From positions 310,001-374,000 of the forward strand of contig NZ_JASZYV010000002.1 in the NCBI RefSeq assembly GCF_030316895.1: 64,000 nucleotides of DNA. The letters run 5' to 3'. Below the pieces are notes generated by a model, which made no database searches, was not told the DNA's origin, and saw only the letters and a program-made list of their open reading frames with translations. Positions 8,430 to 17,182 of this stretch are shown here, piece after piece. Both the position numbers and the translations under genes were made by a program. Origin of the DNA: Variovorax dokdonensis (lineage in GTDB: Bacteria; Pseudomonadota; Gammaproteobacteria; Burkholderiales; Burkholderiaceae_C). How positions within the stretch are numbered: the first letter of the stretch is position 1; the number at the start of each line of letters is the position of its first letter.

Positions 8430-10226
8430 ATGACCACAACCACTACGCGCCCTCCCGAACCCGGTGTCGTGCGACTCGCCACCGTGGACGAGCTTCGCGG
8501 AAAGCTGCGTCGCAAGGGCCAGCTCAAGGGCCGCCAGCCCGACCACGTCTCGCTCGAAGAAGTCCAGGCGCTCATCGGGCGTGGTCCGCACAGGAGGGAT
8601 CTGCTGATCGAGAACCTCCACCGCATCAACGATGCCTGGCAAGGCCTGCATGACCGGCACCTGGTCGCGCTCGCGCGCGAAATGAACATCCCGATGGCCG
8701 AGGTGTTCGAAGTCGCGACCTTCTACCACCACTTCGAAGTACTGCGCGGCGATGAGCAGCCCGCCGCGCTCACCGTGCGCGTGTGCGACGGTCTCTCTTG
8801 CGAACTTGCTGGTGCGCGCGATCTGCTGCAGCGCCTGCCGGCCATCCTCGGCTCTGATGTTCGCGTGATTCCGGCACCCTGCGTGGGCCGCTGCGAACAG
8901 GCGCCGGTGGCGGTGGTCGGCCAGGCACCGGTGGCCCGCGCGACAGCGGACGCCGTCAAGGCCGCGGTGGATCAGGATGCCCGGCAGCATGCGCCGGCGT
9001 CGGACGAGGGGCAGTTCGATGCCGCGTCCTCGGGCGCTGCGCCCGTCACCGCATCGCCCGCCGAAGTGTCGCCCGCCTATGTTGGCTACCAGGCGTACAA
9101 GGAGCGGGGCGGCTATCGCCTGGCCGCGGCCGTGGCTTCCGGCGCGACGCCGCCCGACGATGTGCTCAAGGCCATGACCGACTCCGGCTTGCGCGGCCTG
9201 GGCGGCGCGGGCTTTCCGGCGGGACGCAAGTGGTCCATCGTGCGCCAGCAACTGGCGCCGCGCCTGATGGCGGTGAACATCGACGAGGGCGAGCCCGGCA
9301 CCTTCAAAGACCGCACCTACCTCGAGCGCGATCCGCACCGCTTTCTCGAAGGCCTGCTGATCGCCGCCACCGTGGTCGGCATCGATGCCTGCTACGTCTA
9401 CCTGCGCGACGAATACCACGGCTGCCGCGCCATCCTCGAACGCGAGCTTGCGCTGCTGCAGGCCGATCCGCCGTTCGCCCTGCCGCTCATCGAGCTGCGC
9501 CGTGGCGCCGGCGCCTACATCTGCGGCGAGGAGTCCGCGATGATCGAGAGCATCGAAGGCAAGCGCGGCGAACCGCGCATGCGTCCGCCCTACATCGCGC
9601 AGATCGGCCTGTTCGGCCGGCCCACGCTGGAGCACAACTTCGAGACGCTCTACTGGGTGCGCGACATCTTTGAGCGCGGTGCAGAGTGGTTCAGCAGCCA
9701 TGGCCGCAACGGACGCCACGGCCTGCGCTCGTTCAGCGTCAGCGGCCGGGTTCGCGAGCCCGGCGTCAAGCTGGCGCCGGCCGGCATCACGCTGCGTGAG
9801 CTGGTGGACGAATACTGCGGCGGCATGCTGCCCGGACACGAGCTGTATGCCTATCTGCCCGGCGGCGCCTCGGGCGGGATTCTTCCCGCCAGCATGAGCA
9901 ACATCCCGCTCGATTTCGATACCCTGCAGCCGCACGGCTGCTTCATCGGTTCGGCCGCCGTCATCGTGCTCAGCCAGCACGATCGCGCACGCGACGCCGC
10001 CTTGAACATGATGCGGTTCTTCGAACACGAAAGCTGCGGCCAATGCACCCCGTGCCGCGTCGGCACCGGCAAGGCCGCACAGCTGATGGCCCAGCCGGAC
10101 TGGGACCACGCCACCTTGGAAGACCTGAACCAGGTGATGATCGACGCGTCGATCTGCGGCTTGGGGCAGGCGGCGCCGAACCCTGTTCGCTGCGTCCAGA
10201 AATATTTCCCTCACGAGGTCGCTTGA
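8430..10226 (+). CDS. fdh1B: NAD-linked formate dehydrogenase beta subunit (NuoE-NuoF fusion)
   Basis: 598 aa. The diaphorase subunit passes electrons from formate to NAD+ in the cytoplasm. Residues about 20-170 are NuoE-like with a 2Fe-2S site at C119, C124, C151 and C155 (VRVCDGLSC and PAPCVGRCEQAP). A low-complexity linker (about 180-215) leads to a NuoF-like part with the FMN loop GLRGLGGAGFPAG, the NAD region GAYICGEESAMIESIEGKRG and a 4Fe-4S site in ESCGQCTPCRVGTGK with a later Cys in DASICGLG. In Cupriavidus-type enzymes these are two proteins (FdsG, FdsB); the fused form is like Methylorubrum Fdh1B, the partner of a tungsten-dependent alpha subunit. It ends 1 base before the alpha gene. 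Confidence 0.92.
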   Translation: MTTTTTRPPEPGVVRLATVDELRGKLRRKGQLKGRQPDHVSLEEVQALIGRGPHRRDLLIENLHRINDAWQGLHDRHLVALAREMNIPMAEVFEVATFYHHFEVLRGDEQPAALTVRVCDGLSCELAGARDLLQRLPAILGSDVRVIPAPCVGRCEQAPVAVVGQAPVARATADAVKAAVDQDARQHAPASDEGQFDAASSGAAPVTASPAEVSPAYVGYQAYKERGGYRLAAAVASGATPPDDVLKAMTDSGLRGLGGAGFPAGRKWSIVRQQLAPRLMAVNIDEGEPGTFKDRTYLERDPHRFLEGLLIAATVVGIDACYVYLRDEYHGCRAILERELALLQADPPFALPLIELRRGAGAYICGEESAMIESIEGKRGEPRMRPPYIAQIGLFGRPTLEHNFETLYWVRDIFERGAEWFSSHGRNGRHGLRSFSVSGRVREPGVKLAPAGITLRELVDEYCGGMLPGHELYAYLPGGASGGILPASMSNIPLDFDTLQPHGCFIGSAAVIVLSQHDRARDAALNMMRFFEHESCGQCTPCRVGTGKAAQLMAQPDWDHATLEDLNQVMIDASICGLGQAAPNPVRCVQKYFPHEVA

Positions 10227-10227
10227 G

Positions 10228-13101
10228 ATGAATGCACGAGACCCATCCGCCCCGGTGCCCACCGCGGTCGAGTTCCAGCTCGACGGCAAGCCGGTGCATG
10301 GCTACGAGGGCGAGACGATCCTTCAGGTGGCCGAGCGCTACGGCGTCGAGATTCCGCGCCTTTGCTACAAGCCCGGCTACCGGCCCGACGGCAACTGCCG
10401 CGCCTGCGTGGTCGAGATCGACGGCGAACGCACGCTGGCGCCCAGCTGCTGCCGCGCACCGACCGCCGGCATGAAGGTTCAGGCGAGCAGCGACCGTGCC
10501 GTCAAGAGCCAGAAGATGGTGCTCGAGATGCTGCTGTCCGACATGCCCGAGCAAGGCTACAAGTGGGTGGGTGACGACCAGACCCAGCAGCACGGCGAAC
10601 TAAGCGAATGGGCCACGCGCATGGACGTGGCCGTGCGGCCCGCGTTGGCCGCCATCGGCCGCCAGCAACCGGCGCCCGACCTGTCGCACCCGGCGATGGC
10701 CGTCAACCTCGATGCCTGCATCCAGTGCAACCGCTGCGTGCGCGCCTGCCGCGAGGAGCAGGTCAACGACGTGATCGGCTATGCCTTCCGCGGCCATGAC
10801 AGCGCGATCGTGTTCGACCTGCAGGACGGCATGGGCGACAGCACCTGCGTGGCCTGCGGCGAGTGCGTGCAGGCCTGCCCGACCGGGGCGCTGATGCCCA
10901 AGAGCCACATCGGCTCGCAGGAGGTCGATCGCAAGGTCGATTCGGTCTGCCCGTTCTGCGGCGTCGGCTGCCTGCTGACCTACAACGTGAAGGACGAGGT
11001 CATCGTCAGCGTGGACGGGCGCGATGGCCCGGCCAACCACGACCGCCTGTGCGTGAAGGGTCGCTTCGGCTTCGACTACGCCCACCATCCGCAGCGCCTG
11101 ACCAAGCCGCTGATCCGCAAAGCCGGTGTGCCCAAAGATGCCGATGCGATCGGCGATCCGGCCGACTGGAGCTCCGTGTTCCGCGAAGCGACCTGGGAAG
11201 AAGCGCTCGAGCTGGCCGGCGGCAAGCTCAGGCAGTTGCGCGACACGCACGGGCACAAGACGCTGGCGGGCTTCGGCTCCGCCAAGGGCAGCAACGAAGA
11301 GGCTTATCTGTTCCAGAAGCTGGTGCGCACGGGCTTCGGCAGCAACAACGTCGACCACTGCACCCGCCTGTGCCATGCCTCCAGCGTGGCGGCGCTGCTC
11401 GAAGGCGTGGGCTCGGGCGCGGTCAGCAACCAGGTGGGCGACGTCGAGAACGCGGGCCTGATCCTGGTGATCGGCTCGAACCCCACGGCCAACCACCCCG
11501 TGGCCGCCACCTGGATGAAGAACGCGGCCAAGCGCGGCACGAAGATCGTGCTGGCCGACCCGCGTGTCACCGACATCGGCCGATACGCCTGGCGCACGCT
11601 CCAGTTCCGCCCCGACACCGACGTCGCGCTGCTCAACGCGATGATCCACACCGTCATCGACGAAGGCCTGGTGGACGCCGACTTCCTCACGCGCAGGGCC
11701 AGCAACTACGAGGCGCTCAAGGCCAACGTGCAGGGCTACTCGGCCGAGGCCATGGCGCCGATCTGCGGCATTCCGGCCGAGACCATCCGCGAAGTGGCGC
11801 GTGAATTCGCGACCAGCAAGGGATCGATGATCCTGTGGGGCATGGGCGTGAGCCAGCACGTGCACGGCACCGACAACGCGCGCTGCCTGATCGCCCTGGT
11901 CAGCGTCACCGGGCAGATCGGCAAGCCGGGCAGTGGCTTGCATCCGCTGCGCGGCCAGAACAACGTGCAGGGTGCCAGCGATGCCGGCCTGATTCCCATG
12001 ATGCTGCCCAACTACCAGCGCGTGGACGATCCGGGCGTGCATGCCTGGTTCGAGAACTTCTGGGAAACGCCGCTGGACGACAAGCCCGGCTACACCGTGG
12101 TCGAGATCATGCACAAGGCGCTGGCTCCGGACAGCGATCCGCACAAGATCCGCGGCATGTACATCATGGGCGAGAACCCCGCGATGAGCGATCCGGACCT
12201 CAACCATGCACGCCATGCGCTGGCCTCGCTCGATCACCTGGTCGTGCAGGACATCTTCATGACCGAGACGGCCTGGTACGCCGACGTGGTGCTGCCCGCC
12301 AGCGCCTGGCCTGAAAAGACAGGCACGGTCACCAACACCGATCGCATGATCCAGATGGGCCGCCGCGCCCTCAATCCGCCGGGCGATGCCAAGCCCGACC
12401 TGTGGATCATCCAGCAGATCGCCGCCCGCATGGGCCTGCCGTGGAACTACCAGGGGCCCGAGTGCGGCGTGGCCGAGGTGTACGAGGAAATGCGCCAGGC
12501 GATGAGTGCGGTGATCGAGGGCGTCACCTGGGAGCGCATCGAGCGCGAGCAGAGCGTGACCTACCCCTGCCTGTCGGAAGACGATCCGGGCCAGCCCACC
12601 GTGTTCATCGACGCCTTCGCGACGAACGACGGCCGCGTGAAGCTGGTGCCGGCGGACATCATCCCGGCCGACGAGCGCCCCGATACCGAGTACCCGTTCG
12701 TGCTGATCACCGGCCGCCAGCTGGAGCACTGGCACACCGGCAGCATGACGCGGCGCGCGAGCGTGCTCGATGCCATCGAGCCCATCGCCACCGCATCGAT
12801 GAACGGCGGCGACCTGCGCAAGCTTGGGCTCGATGCGGGCGATGTCATCACGGTCAAGTCGCGCCGCGGCGAAGTGGCACTCACGGTCCGGCGTGACGAT
12901 GGCACGCCGACGGGCGCGGTGTTCATTCCCTTCGCCTATTACGAGGCCGCGGCCAACCTGCTGACCAATGCCGCGCTGGACCCGTTCGGGAAGATTCCCG
13001 AGTTCAAGTACTGTGCGGTCGATGTGCGGCCCGGCGGCACACCCGCACCGGTGGTGGGCTTCGAGCGCAAGGGCATGAAGGAAGGGCCCGTGCTGGCGTA
13101 G
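10228..13101 (+). CDS. fdh1A: NAD-linked formate dehydrogenase alpha subunit (W/Mo-bisPGD, cytoplasmic)
   Basis: 957 aa. This subunit oxidises formate to CO2 at a tungsten- or molybdenum-bis-pterin site. In order: an N-terminal 2Fe-2S domain (CYKPGYRPDGNCRACVVEID), two 4Fe-4S ferredoxin motifs (CIQCNRCVRACREEQ and CVACGECVQACPTGAL), then the 4Fe-4S of the catalytic domain (SVCPFCGVGCLLTYN, with DRLCVKGR). The metal ligand is Cys382 in TRLCHASSVAAL, where E. coli FdhF has selenocysteine; the following His is retained. No Tat signal is present. GAGG (10215-10218) precedes ATG 10228. Length and architecture fit the FdsA/Fdh1A family. Confidence 0.94.
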   Translation: MNARDPSAPVPTAVEFQLDGKPVHGYEGETILQVAERYGVEIPRLCYKPGYRPDGNCRACVVEIDGERTLAPSCCRAPTAGMKVQASSDRAVKSQKMVLEMLLSDMPEQGYKWVGDDQTQQHGELSEWATRMDVAVRPALAAIGRQQPAPDLSHPAMAVNLDACIQCNRCVRACREEQVNDVIGYAFRGHDSAIVFDLQDGMGDSTCVACGECVQACPTGALMPKSHIGSQEVDRKVDSVCPFCGVGCLLTYNVKDEVIVSVDGRDGPANHDRLCVKGRFGFDYAHHPQRLTKPLIRKAGVPKDADAIGDPADWSSVFREATWEEALELAGGKLRQLRDTHGHKTLAGFGSAKGSNEEAYLFQKLVRTGFGSNNVDHCTRLCHASSVAALLEGVGSGAVSNQVGDVENAGLILVIGSNPTANHPVAATWMKNAAKRGTKIVLADPRVTDIGRYAWRTLQFRPDTDVALLNAMIHTVIDEGLVDADFLTRRASNYEALKANVQGYSAEAMAPICGIPAETIREVAREFATSKGSMILWGMGVSQHVHGTDNARCLIALVSVTGQIGKPGSGLHPLRGQNNVQGASDAGLIPMMLPNYQRVDDPGVHAWFENFWETPLDDKPGYTVVEIMHKALAPDSDPHKIRGMYIMGENPAMSDPDLNHARHALASLDHLVVQDIFMTETAWYADVVLPASAWPEKTGTVTNTDRMIQMGRRALNPPGDAKPDLWIIQQIAARMGLPWNYQGPECGVAEVYEEMRQAMSAVIEGVTWERIEREQSVTYPCLSEDDPGQPTVFIDAFATNDGRVKLVPADIIPADERPDTEYPFVLITGRQLEHWHTGSMTRRASVLDAIEPIATASMNGGDLRKLGLDAGDVITVKSRRGEVALTVRRDDGTPTGAVFIPFAYYEAAANLLTNAALDPFGKIPEFKYCAVDVRPGGTPAPVVGFERKGMKEGPVLA

Positions 13102-13109
13102 GATGGTGC

Positions 13110-14021
13110 ATGCCCTCTTTTGAAGACGAAGCATCGCTCGCCTTTGCTGCCTTGCCGCTGCCCAGGCGCCCCGATGCGCCGCGCCTGAGCCATGCACGCG
13201 GCGAGTTGCTGCGCCGGATCGAGATCGTCGACCAGCATGGCGAGCGCCGCGACATCGACATTCCGTCGGAGAGGCCGCTCACCGTCTTTCTCGACAAGCG
13301 CGAGCTCGTGACGCTGATGACCCTGGGCGCGTCGCCCGAACTGCTGGTGCTGGGCTATCTGCTCAACCAGAACCTCATCGCGCGCGTGGGCGAGGTCGAG
13401 AGCATCGACGTCGACTGGAGCGTCGAGGCCGCGGCCATCAAGACACATGCGGGCGTCACCGGCCTTGCCGAGAAGACGGCGCGTCGCGTCGTGACCACCG
13501 GCTGCGGCCAGGGCACGGTGTTCGGCGACGCCATGGCCCAGATCGACGCCGTGCGGCTGCCGAGCGCGCAAGCGGCGCGCATCGACCAGGGCACGCTGCT
13601 GCGCATCCTCGAATCGATGCGTGCTCGCGACAACGTCCATCGGCAGGCGGGCTCCGTGCATGGCTGCGCGTTGTTCAGCGGCAGCGACATGCTGGTCTTC
13701 GTGGAGGACGTCGGACGGCACAACGCCATCGACACCATCGCCGGCTGGATGGCGATGCACGGCGTGAGCGGCGGCGACAAGGTCTTCTACACCACCGGGC
13801 GCCTGACGAGCGAGATGGTCATGAAGTCGGCCCACATGGGGGTGCCGATCATCGTGTCGCGCAACGGCGTGACGGCCATGGGGCATGAACTGGCCGTGAG
13901 GCTCGGCATGACACTGTTCGGTCGGGCGGCGAACCGCCACTTTCTCTGCTACAGCGGCGCCGAGCGCTTCGATGCACAGCCGCAGGTGCAGGAGCCGGCC
14001 CGGGCGTTGGCCGACGAGTGA
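13110..14021 (+). CDS. fdhD: Formate dehydrogenase accessory sulfurtransferase FdhD
   Basis: 303 aa. FdhD transfers sulfur to the bis-pterin cofactor, needed for FDH activity; it corresponds to FdsC in fds operons. Family features are ELVTLMTLGASPELLVLGYL, QAGSVHGCALFSG, VFVEDVGRHNAIDTIAGWM and YTTGRLTSEMVMKSAHMGVP. The usual CxxC of E. coli FdhD is reduced here to a single Cys132 in VTTGCGQGT. Eight bases after fdh1A and convergent with tupBC, with an 18-base gap and no obvious terminator between. Confidence 0.93.
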   Translation: MPSFEDEASLAFAALPLPRRPDAPRLSHARGELLRRIEIVDQHGERRDIDIPSERPLTVFLDKRELVTLMTLGASPELLVLGYLLNQNLIARVGEVESIDVDWSVEAAAIKTHAGVTGLAEKTARRVVTTGCGQGTVFGDAMAQIDAVRLPSAQAARIDQGTLLRILESMRARDNVHRQAGSVHGCALFSGSDMLVFVEDVGRHNAIDTIAGWMAMHGVSGGDKVFYTTGRLTSEMVMKSAHMGVPIIVSRNGVTAMGHELAVRLGMTLFGRAANRHFLCYSGAERFDAQPQVQEPARALADE

Positions 14022-14039
14022 AGTCCGCGGCGCCGATGC

Positions 14040-15524
14040 TCAGCGCCAGCCCAGTTCGCCCTTGAGAAACTGCTCGGCCTTCTCGGGCAACGGCTCGCCC
14101 TGGAAGAACTGTTCCACCGGCCGCACCGCGATCAATTCCCCGCTCTGCAGGTAGGCCACGCGCGTGGCCAGGCGCTTGGCCTGCCCCAGGTTGTGCGTGC
14201 TCGCGACGATGGTGATGCCGCTGGCGCCGATCTCCTCGATCAGGTTCTCGACCTCGTGCTTGGCGCTCGGGTCCAGGCTGGCCGTCGGCTCGTCCAGGAG
14301 CAGCAGGTCGGGCTGCTGCGACCAGGCCCGCGCAATCCCCAGGCGCTGCTGCTGGCCGCCGGACAGCGTCCGGGCCGGGCGGGCGATGTGGCCCAGCAAG
14401 CCCACGCGCGCCAGGGCCTGCCGGCATCGCTCGGCCCGCTGCGCCGCCGGCACGCCCGCCAGCCACAGGCCGATGCGGAGATTGCGCCCGACGGACAGGT
14501 TCAGCAGAAAGGTCTGCTGGAAAACCATCGCCAGGCGCGGCGGTCGGCCTTCCGGTTGCAGGGGCAGGAAGTCGCACCGCCCCGTATGCGGCACCAGGCC
14601 GTGAAGGAGCTTGAGCAGCGTGGTCTTGCCCGAGCCATTTGCCCCGACCAGCACGAGGCGGTCGCCACGCCGCAGGGTGAGCGACACATCGCGCAGGGCC
14701 GTGACGGCGCCCAGGCGCACCGTGGCCTTGTCGAGGATGGCAAGGGGCCCCGTGTCGACCGTCACGGCTGCGGGGGGCGTCGTCGCGGGCGTTGGCACGG
14801 CCGCACTCACAGGCTGAACCGGGTGCTGCACGCGGCTGCCGAGGCGATGCAGGACACCCATCGCGCCGTTGACCACACCGACCACGGCCAGCAGCACGAA
14901 GCCCAGCGCAAGGGCCAGGGCCAGATCGCCCTTGCTGGTCTCCAGGGCGATGGTGGTGGTCATCACACGGGTGACGCCGGCGATGTTGCCGCCCACGATC
15001 ATCACGGCGCCGACCTCTGCAATGGCGCGGGCGAAGGCGGTGAGCAGCACGGTGGCGACACCCATGCGTTCATGCACGAGCATCAGGAGCGCCACTGTCA
15101 ATGGCCGGGCCCCCAGCGAGCGGAACTGGTCACCGCCTTCGGCCAGGGCGGCGAGCACCAGGCGCCGCGACAGCGCGGCGATCAGTGGCGTGACCAGGAC
15201 GCTCTGCGCCACCACCATCGCCGATGGCGTGAAGAGAATGCCCAGTTCGCCTAGAGGGCCTGAGCGCGAGAGCAGCAAGTAGACCAGCAGGCCCACCACC
15301 ACGGCCGGGAGCGCCAGAAGGGTGTTGACCAACCAGACGGCGATCGAATGCCCCGGGAACTCCGCCACGGCCAGCCAGGCGCCGAGCAGCAGCCCGAGCA
15401 GCGCGCCCACCACGCAAGCCGAGGCACTGACCTGGAGGGACAAGGAGGCGATGCGAAGGAGTTCGGCATCGGCGTGCAGGATGAGTTGCCAGGCCAATCC
15501 CCAGCTGTCGGACATTGTGTTCAT
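14040..15524 (-). CDS. tupBC: Fused tungstate-type ABC transporter permease and ATPase (TupB-TupC)
   Basis: 494 aa. Residues about 1-225 are a TupB-type permease (several hydrophobic segments; LLALPAVVVGLLVYLLLS, RAIAEVGAVMIVGGNIAG). After a Pro/Ala/Thr-rich linker (about 230-260) comes a complete ABC ATPase: Walker A GANGSGKTT, Q-loop MVFQQTFLLN, signature LSGGQQQRLGIARA, Walker B LLLLDEPTASLDP and His switch ASTHNLG. TupB and TupC are normally separate genes; here both are in one frame. The matching binding protein TupA is at 27068-27886. ATG 15524 or ATG 15515 could be the start; neither has a clear Shine-Dalgarno. Tungstate specificity is inferred from the TupB similarity and the FDH context. 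Confidence 0.88.
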   Translation of the reverse strand: MNTMSDSWGLAWQLILHADAELLRIASLSLQVSASACVVGALLGLLLGAWLAVAEFPGHSIAVWLVNTLLALPAVVVGLLVYLLLSRSGPLGELGILFTPSAMVVAQSVLVTPLIAALSRRLVLAALAEGGDQFRSLGARPLTVALLMLVHERMGVATVLLTAFARAIAEVGAVMIVGGNIAGVTRVMTTTIALETSKGDLALALALGFVLLAVVGVVNGAMGVLHRLGSRVQHPVQPVSAAVPTPATTPPAAVTVDTGPLAILDKATVRLGAVTALRDVSLTLRRGDRLVLVGANGSGKTTLLKLLHGLVPHTGRCDFLPLQPEGRPPRLAMVFQQTFLLNLSVGRNLRIGLWLAGVPAAQRAERCRQALARVGLLGHIARPARTLSGGQQQRLGIARAWSQQPDLLLLDEPTASLDPSAKHEVENLIEEIGASGITIVASTHNLGQAKRLATRVAYLQSGELIAVRPVEQFFQGEPLPEKAEQFLKGELGWR

Positions 15525-15529
15525 GCGCG

Positions 15530-15549
15530 GGCTGCTTTTTACCGCAGCC
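15530..15549 (-). promoter_or_regulatory. Hairpin directly upstream of tupBC
   Basis: GGCTGC (15530-15535) and GCAGCC (15544-15549) are perfect complements around an 8-base loop and end five bases before the first tupBC ATG. In RNA it would lie in the leader at the ribosome-binding region, which has no good Shine-Dalgarno. The same 6-mer pair recurs in the hairpin at 15593-15611. Function unknown; an operator or translational control element is possible. Confidence 0.35.
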
Positions 15550-15592
15550 GGTGAACTTGCCCGTAGGTGTCAGCCTCGACCGTGGTTGACCA

Positions 15593-15611
15593 AGGCTGCG
15601 TGACGCAGCCT
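15593..15611 (-). terminator. Perfect 8-bp hairpin between the FDH operon and tupBC
   Basis: AGGCTGCG (15593-15600), a 3-base loop, and CGCAGCCT (15604-15611) form a perfect stem, nine bases beyond the stop of the last FDH-operon gene on the minus strand. There is no U-run after it, so it may be an mRNA-stabilising or attenuating structure rather than a strong terminator before tupBC. Confidence 0.45.
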
Positions 15612-15619
15612 CAAAAGGC

Positions 15620-15982
15620 TCAGGGCTTGGCGCCCGCGGGTGCCGCAGGCTGGGTCGTGCTGGGTGGCGAGGCCGCGGTTTGCGGCGGAGAATGCGCGCC
15701 CGCTGCCTCGAGCGGCTTGGCCTCCAGAGGCCCCGGGTCGGTGCAAGCCGGCGTGGACGTCGGCTGCAAGGTCTTGCCGTTCGCCCGTGCCTTTTCGAGA
15801 TAGGCGGCGGCCACCTTGTTCTGCGCTTCGCACAACTGGTAAGCAGCGACCTTGTCGCCCCAAGCGGTCTTGGCCGCTGTTTCCGCAGCTTTGGCCTTGG
15901 CTTCGTCGGACGGGGGCGGAAGCTTGGCCGATGCATGGGCGGCGGCGAGCGACAGGACCAGCAGAGCGAGGGTGGCTTTCAT
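15620..15982 (-). CDS. Small secreted protein of unknown function in the FDH operon
   Basis: 120 aa, not recognised. ATG 15982 gives a clear signal peptide (MKATLALLVLSLAAAHASA). The mature part begins KLPPPSDEAKAKAAETAAKT, contains two Cys (CEAQNK and TPACTDP) that could form a disulfide, and ends in a Pro/Ala-rich low-complexity tail. It is the last gene of the periplasmic FDH operon, 39 bases after the cytochrome b gene. A periplasmic accessory role is a guess from position only. An upstream in-frame start at 16015 is less likely because it would spoil the signal peptide. Confidence 0.65.
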   Translation of the reverse strand: MKATLALLVLSLAAAHASAKLPPPSDEAKAKAAETAAKTAWGDKVAAYQLCEAQNKVAAAYLEKARANGKTLQPTSTPACTDPGPLEAKPLEAAGAHSPPQTAASPPSTTQPAAPAGAKP

Positions 15983-16021
15983 GGGGGCGTCTTTCGTGTG
16001 CAAGGCGGGTTGCAAGCGGGA

Positions 16022-17161
16022 TCAGGCCTCGCGCGTGCGGGGCGCCGGCTTGGCAGCGCTGCCCTGGCCCGATCGCTGTGCGGGAATCTTCCCGGCCCGG
16101 ATGTCCTCGTACCAGAGTTCGTGATGTTCCTTGGCCCAGCCTTCGCTGACGTAGCCGCGGCGCATCGCGCCGTAGGCGCCGCGCATGCCGATGGTGCCCA
16201 GGTAGATATGGCCGAAGAACGCGCACATCATCAGCACGGCGGCGATGGCATGGAACATGTGCGCGATCTGCATGGCGCCGCGCGTGAAGACCAGGCTGGG
16301 AACCAGGTGGTCGAGCACCAGCCCCGAGGCCACCACCGTCAGGCCCAGCGCCAACACGCCGCCCCAGAAGATGAGTTTTTCGCCTGCATTGAAGCGGTGC
16401 GAAGGCACTTCCTGCTTGGAGAACATGCCGCCGGCCTTCTTGATCCAGGCCCAGTCGCCCGGCTGCGGGAAGTTGTCCTTGATGAAAGTCAGGATGATCA
16501 CCACGAGCGTCACCGCGAACAGCGGCCCGACGAAGTTGTGCAACGTCTTGAGCCCATAGGTCAGCGTGCCGAAGATCGAGCTTCCGAGCACCGGCAGGAG
16601 GAAGAACTTGCCGAACGCCATGACGATGCCCGAGACCGCCAGCAAAACGAAAGCGATCGCGTTGAGCCAATGCGCGGCCCGTTCGAAAGGCGTGAAGCGC
16701 TCGATGCGGCCACCTTCGGGATGCTCGTGCCCCATGCGACCACGACCGAAGAAGAACAGGGCGAGGGCCAACAGCACGATCAGCATCAACGAGCCGCCGT
16801 AGGGAATGATCCAGTGGTTGCGCACCTGGCGCCACGCCTCGCCGGCGTTGGTGTGGTCGGAGCCCGGGTAGCGCACGAACTCCTGGATGAGCACGCCTTT
16901 TTCGACACCCGGGAGGTTGGTGATGCCCGCCTGCTCGCCCGATTGGCGAACGCCGCGCCAGAAGGGCGCGTTGTTGCCCGGCTGGGAGCGCTCGCGGGCG
17001 GCATTGTTTTCATCGGGCTTGGGCTCGGCCGGCGCGACGAAGCCGGCGGGCGGGCCGTTCTGCGCATTCGCGGCGGCGGTCGATGCCGGCGCCTGCGCCC
17101 AGGCACCGGAGGCCACCAGCAACAGGCCTGCGAGCAGCCAGCGAGAGAACACCACTTTCAT
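16022..17161 (-). CDS. fdh3C: Formate dehydrogenase gamma subunit, cytochrome b556
   Basis: 379 aa. The membrane anchor takes electrons from the beta subunit and reduces the quinone pool. A cleavable signal peptide (WLLAGLLLVASGAWAQA) and an extra N-terminal periplasmic region of about 90 residues precede the cytochrome b part. The latter has hydrophobic segments such as IPYGGSLMLIVLLALALFFF and haem-ligand candidates in RAAHWLNAIAF, LKTLHNFVGPLF and MQIAHMFHAIAAV. The N-terminal extension with signal peptide is the FdoI-like form seen in proteobacterial Fdh3 operons. It starts 21 bases after the lipoprotein gene. Confidence 0.92.
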   Translation of the reverse strand: MKVVFSRWLLAGLLLVASGAWAQAPASTAAANAQNGPPAGFVAPAEPKPDENNAARERSQPGNNAPFWRGVRQSGEQAGITNLPGVEKGVLIQEFVRYPGSDHTNAGEAWRQVRNHWIIPYGGSLMLIVLLALALFFFGRGRMGHEHPEGGRIERFTPFERAAHWLNAIAFVLLAVSGIVMAFGKFFLLPVLGSSIFGTLTYGLKTLHNFVGPLFAVTLVVIILTFIKDNFPQPGDWAWIKKAGGMFSKQEVPSHRFNAGEKLIFWGGVLALGLTVVASGLVLDHLVPSLVFTRGAMQIAHMFHAIAAVLMMCAFFGHIYLGTIGMRGAYGAMRRGYVSEGWAKEHHELWYEDIRAGKIPAQRSGQGSAAKPAPRTREA

Positions 17162-17182
17162 CGTCAGGCCTCCGATTCGTGG

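Noticed and set aside
8430..14021. A missing fdsD (delta subunit) in the NAD-FDH operon as a sign of degradation.
   Set aside because: Fdh1-type heterodimeric enzymes do not need it; alpha, fused beta and fdhD all look intact.
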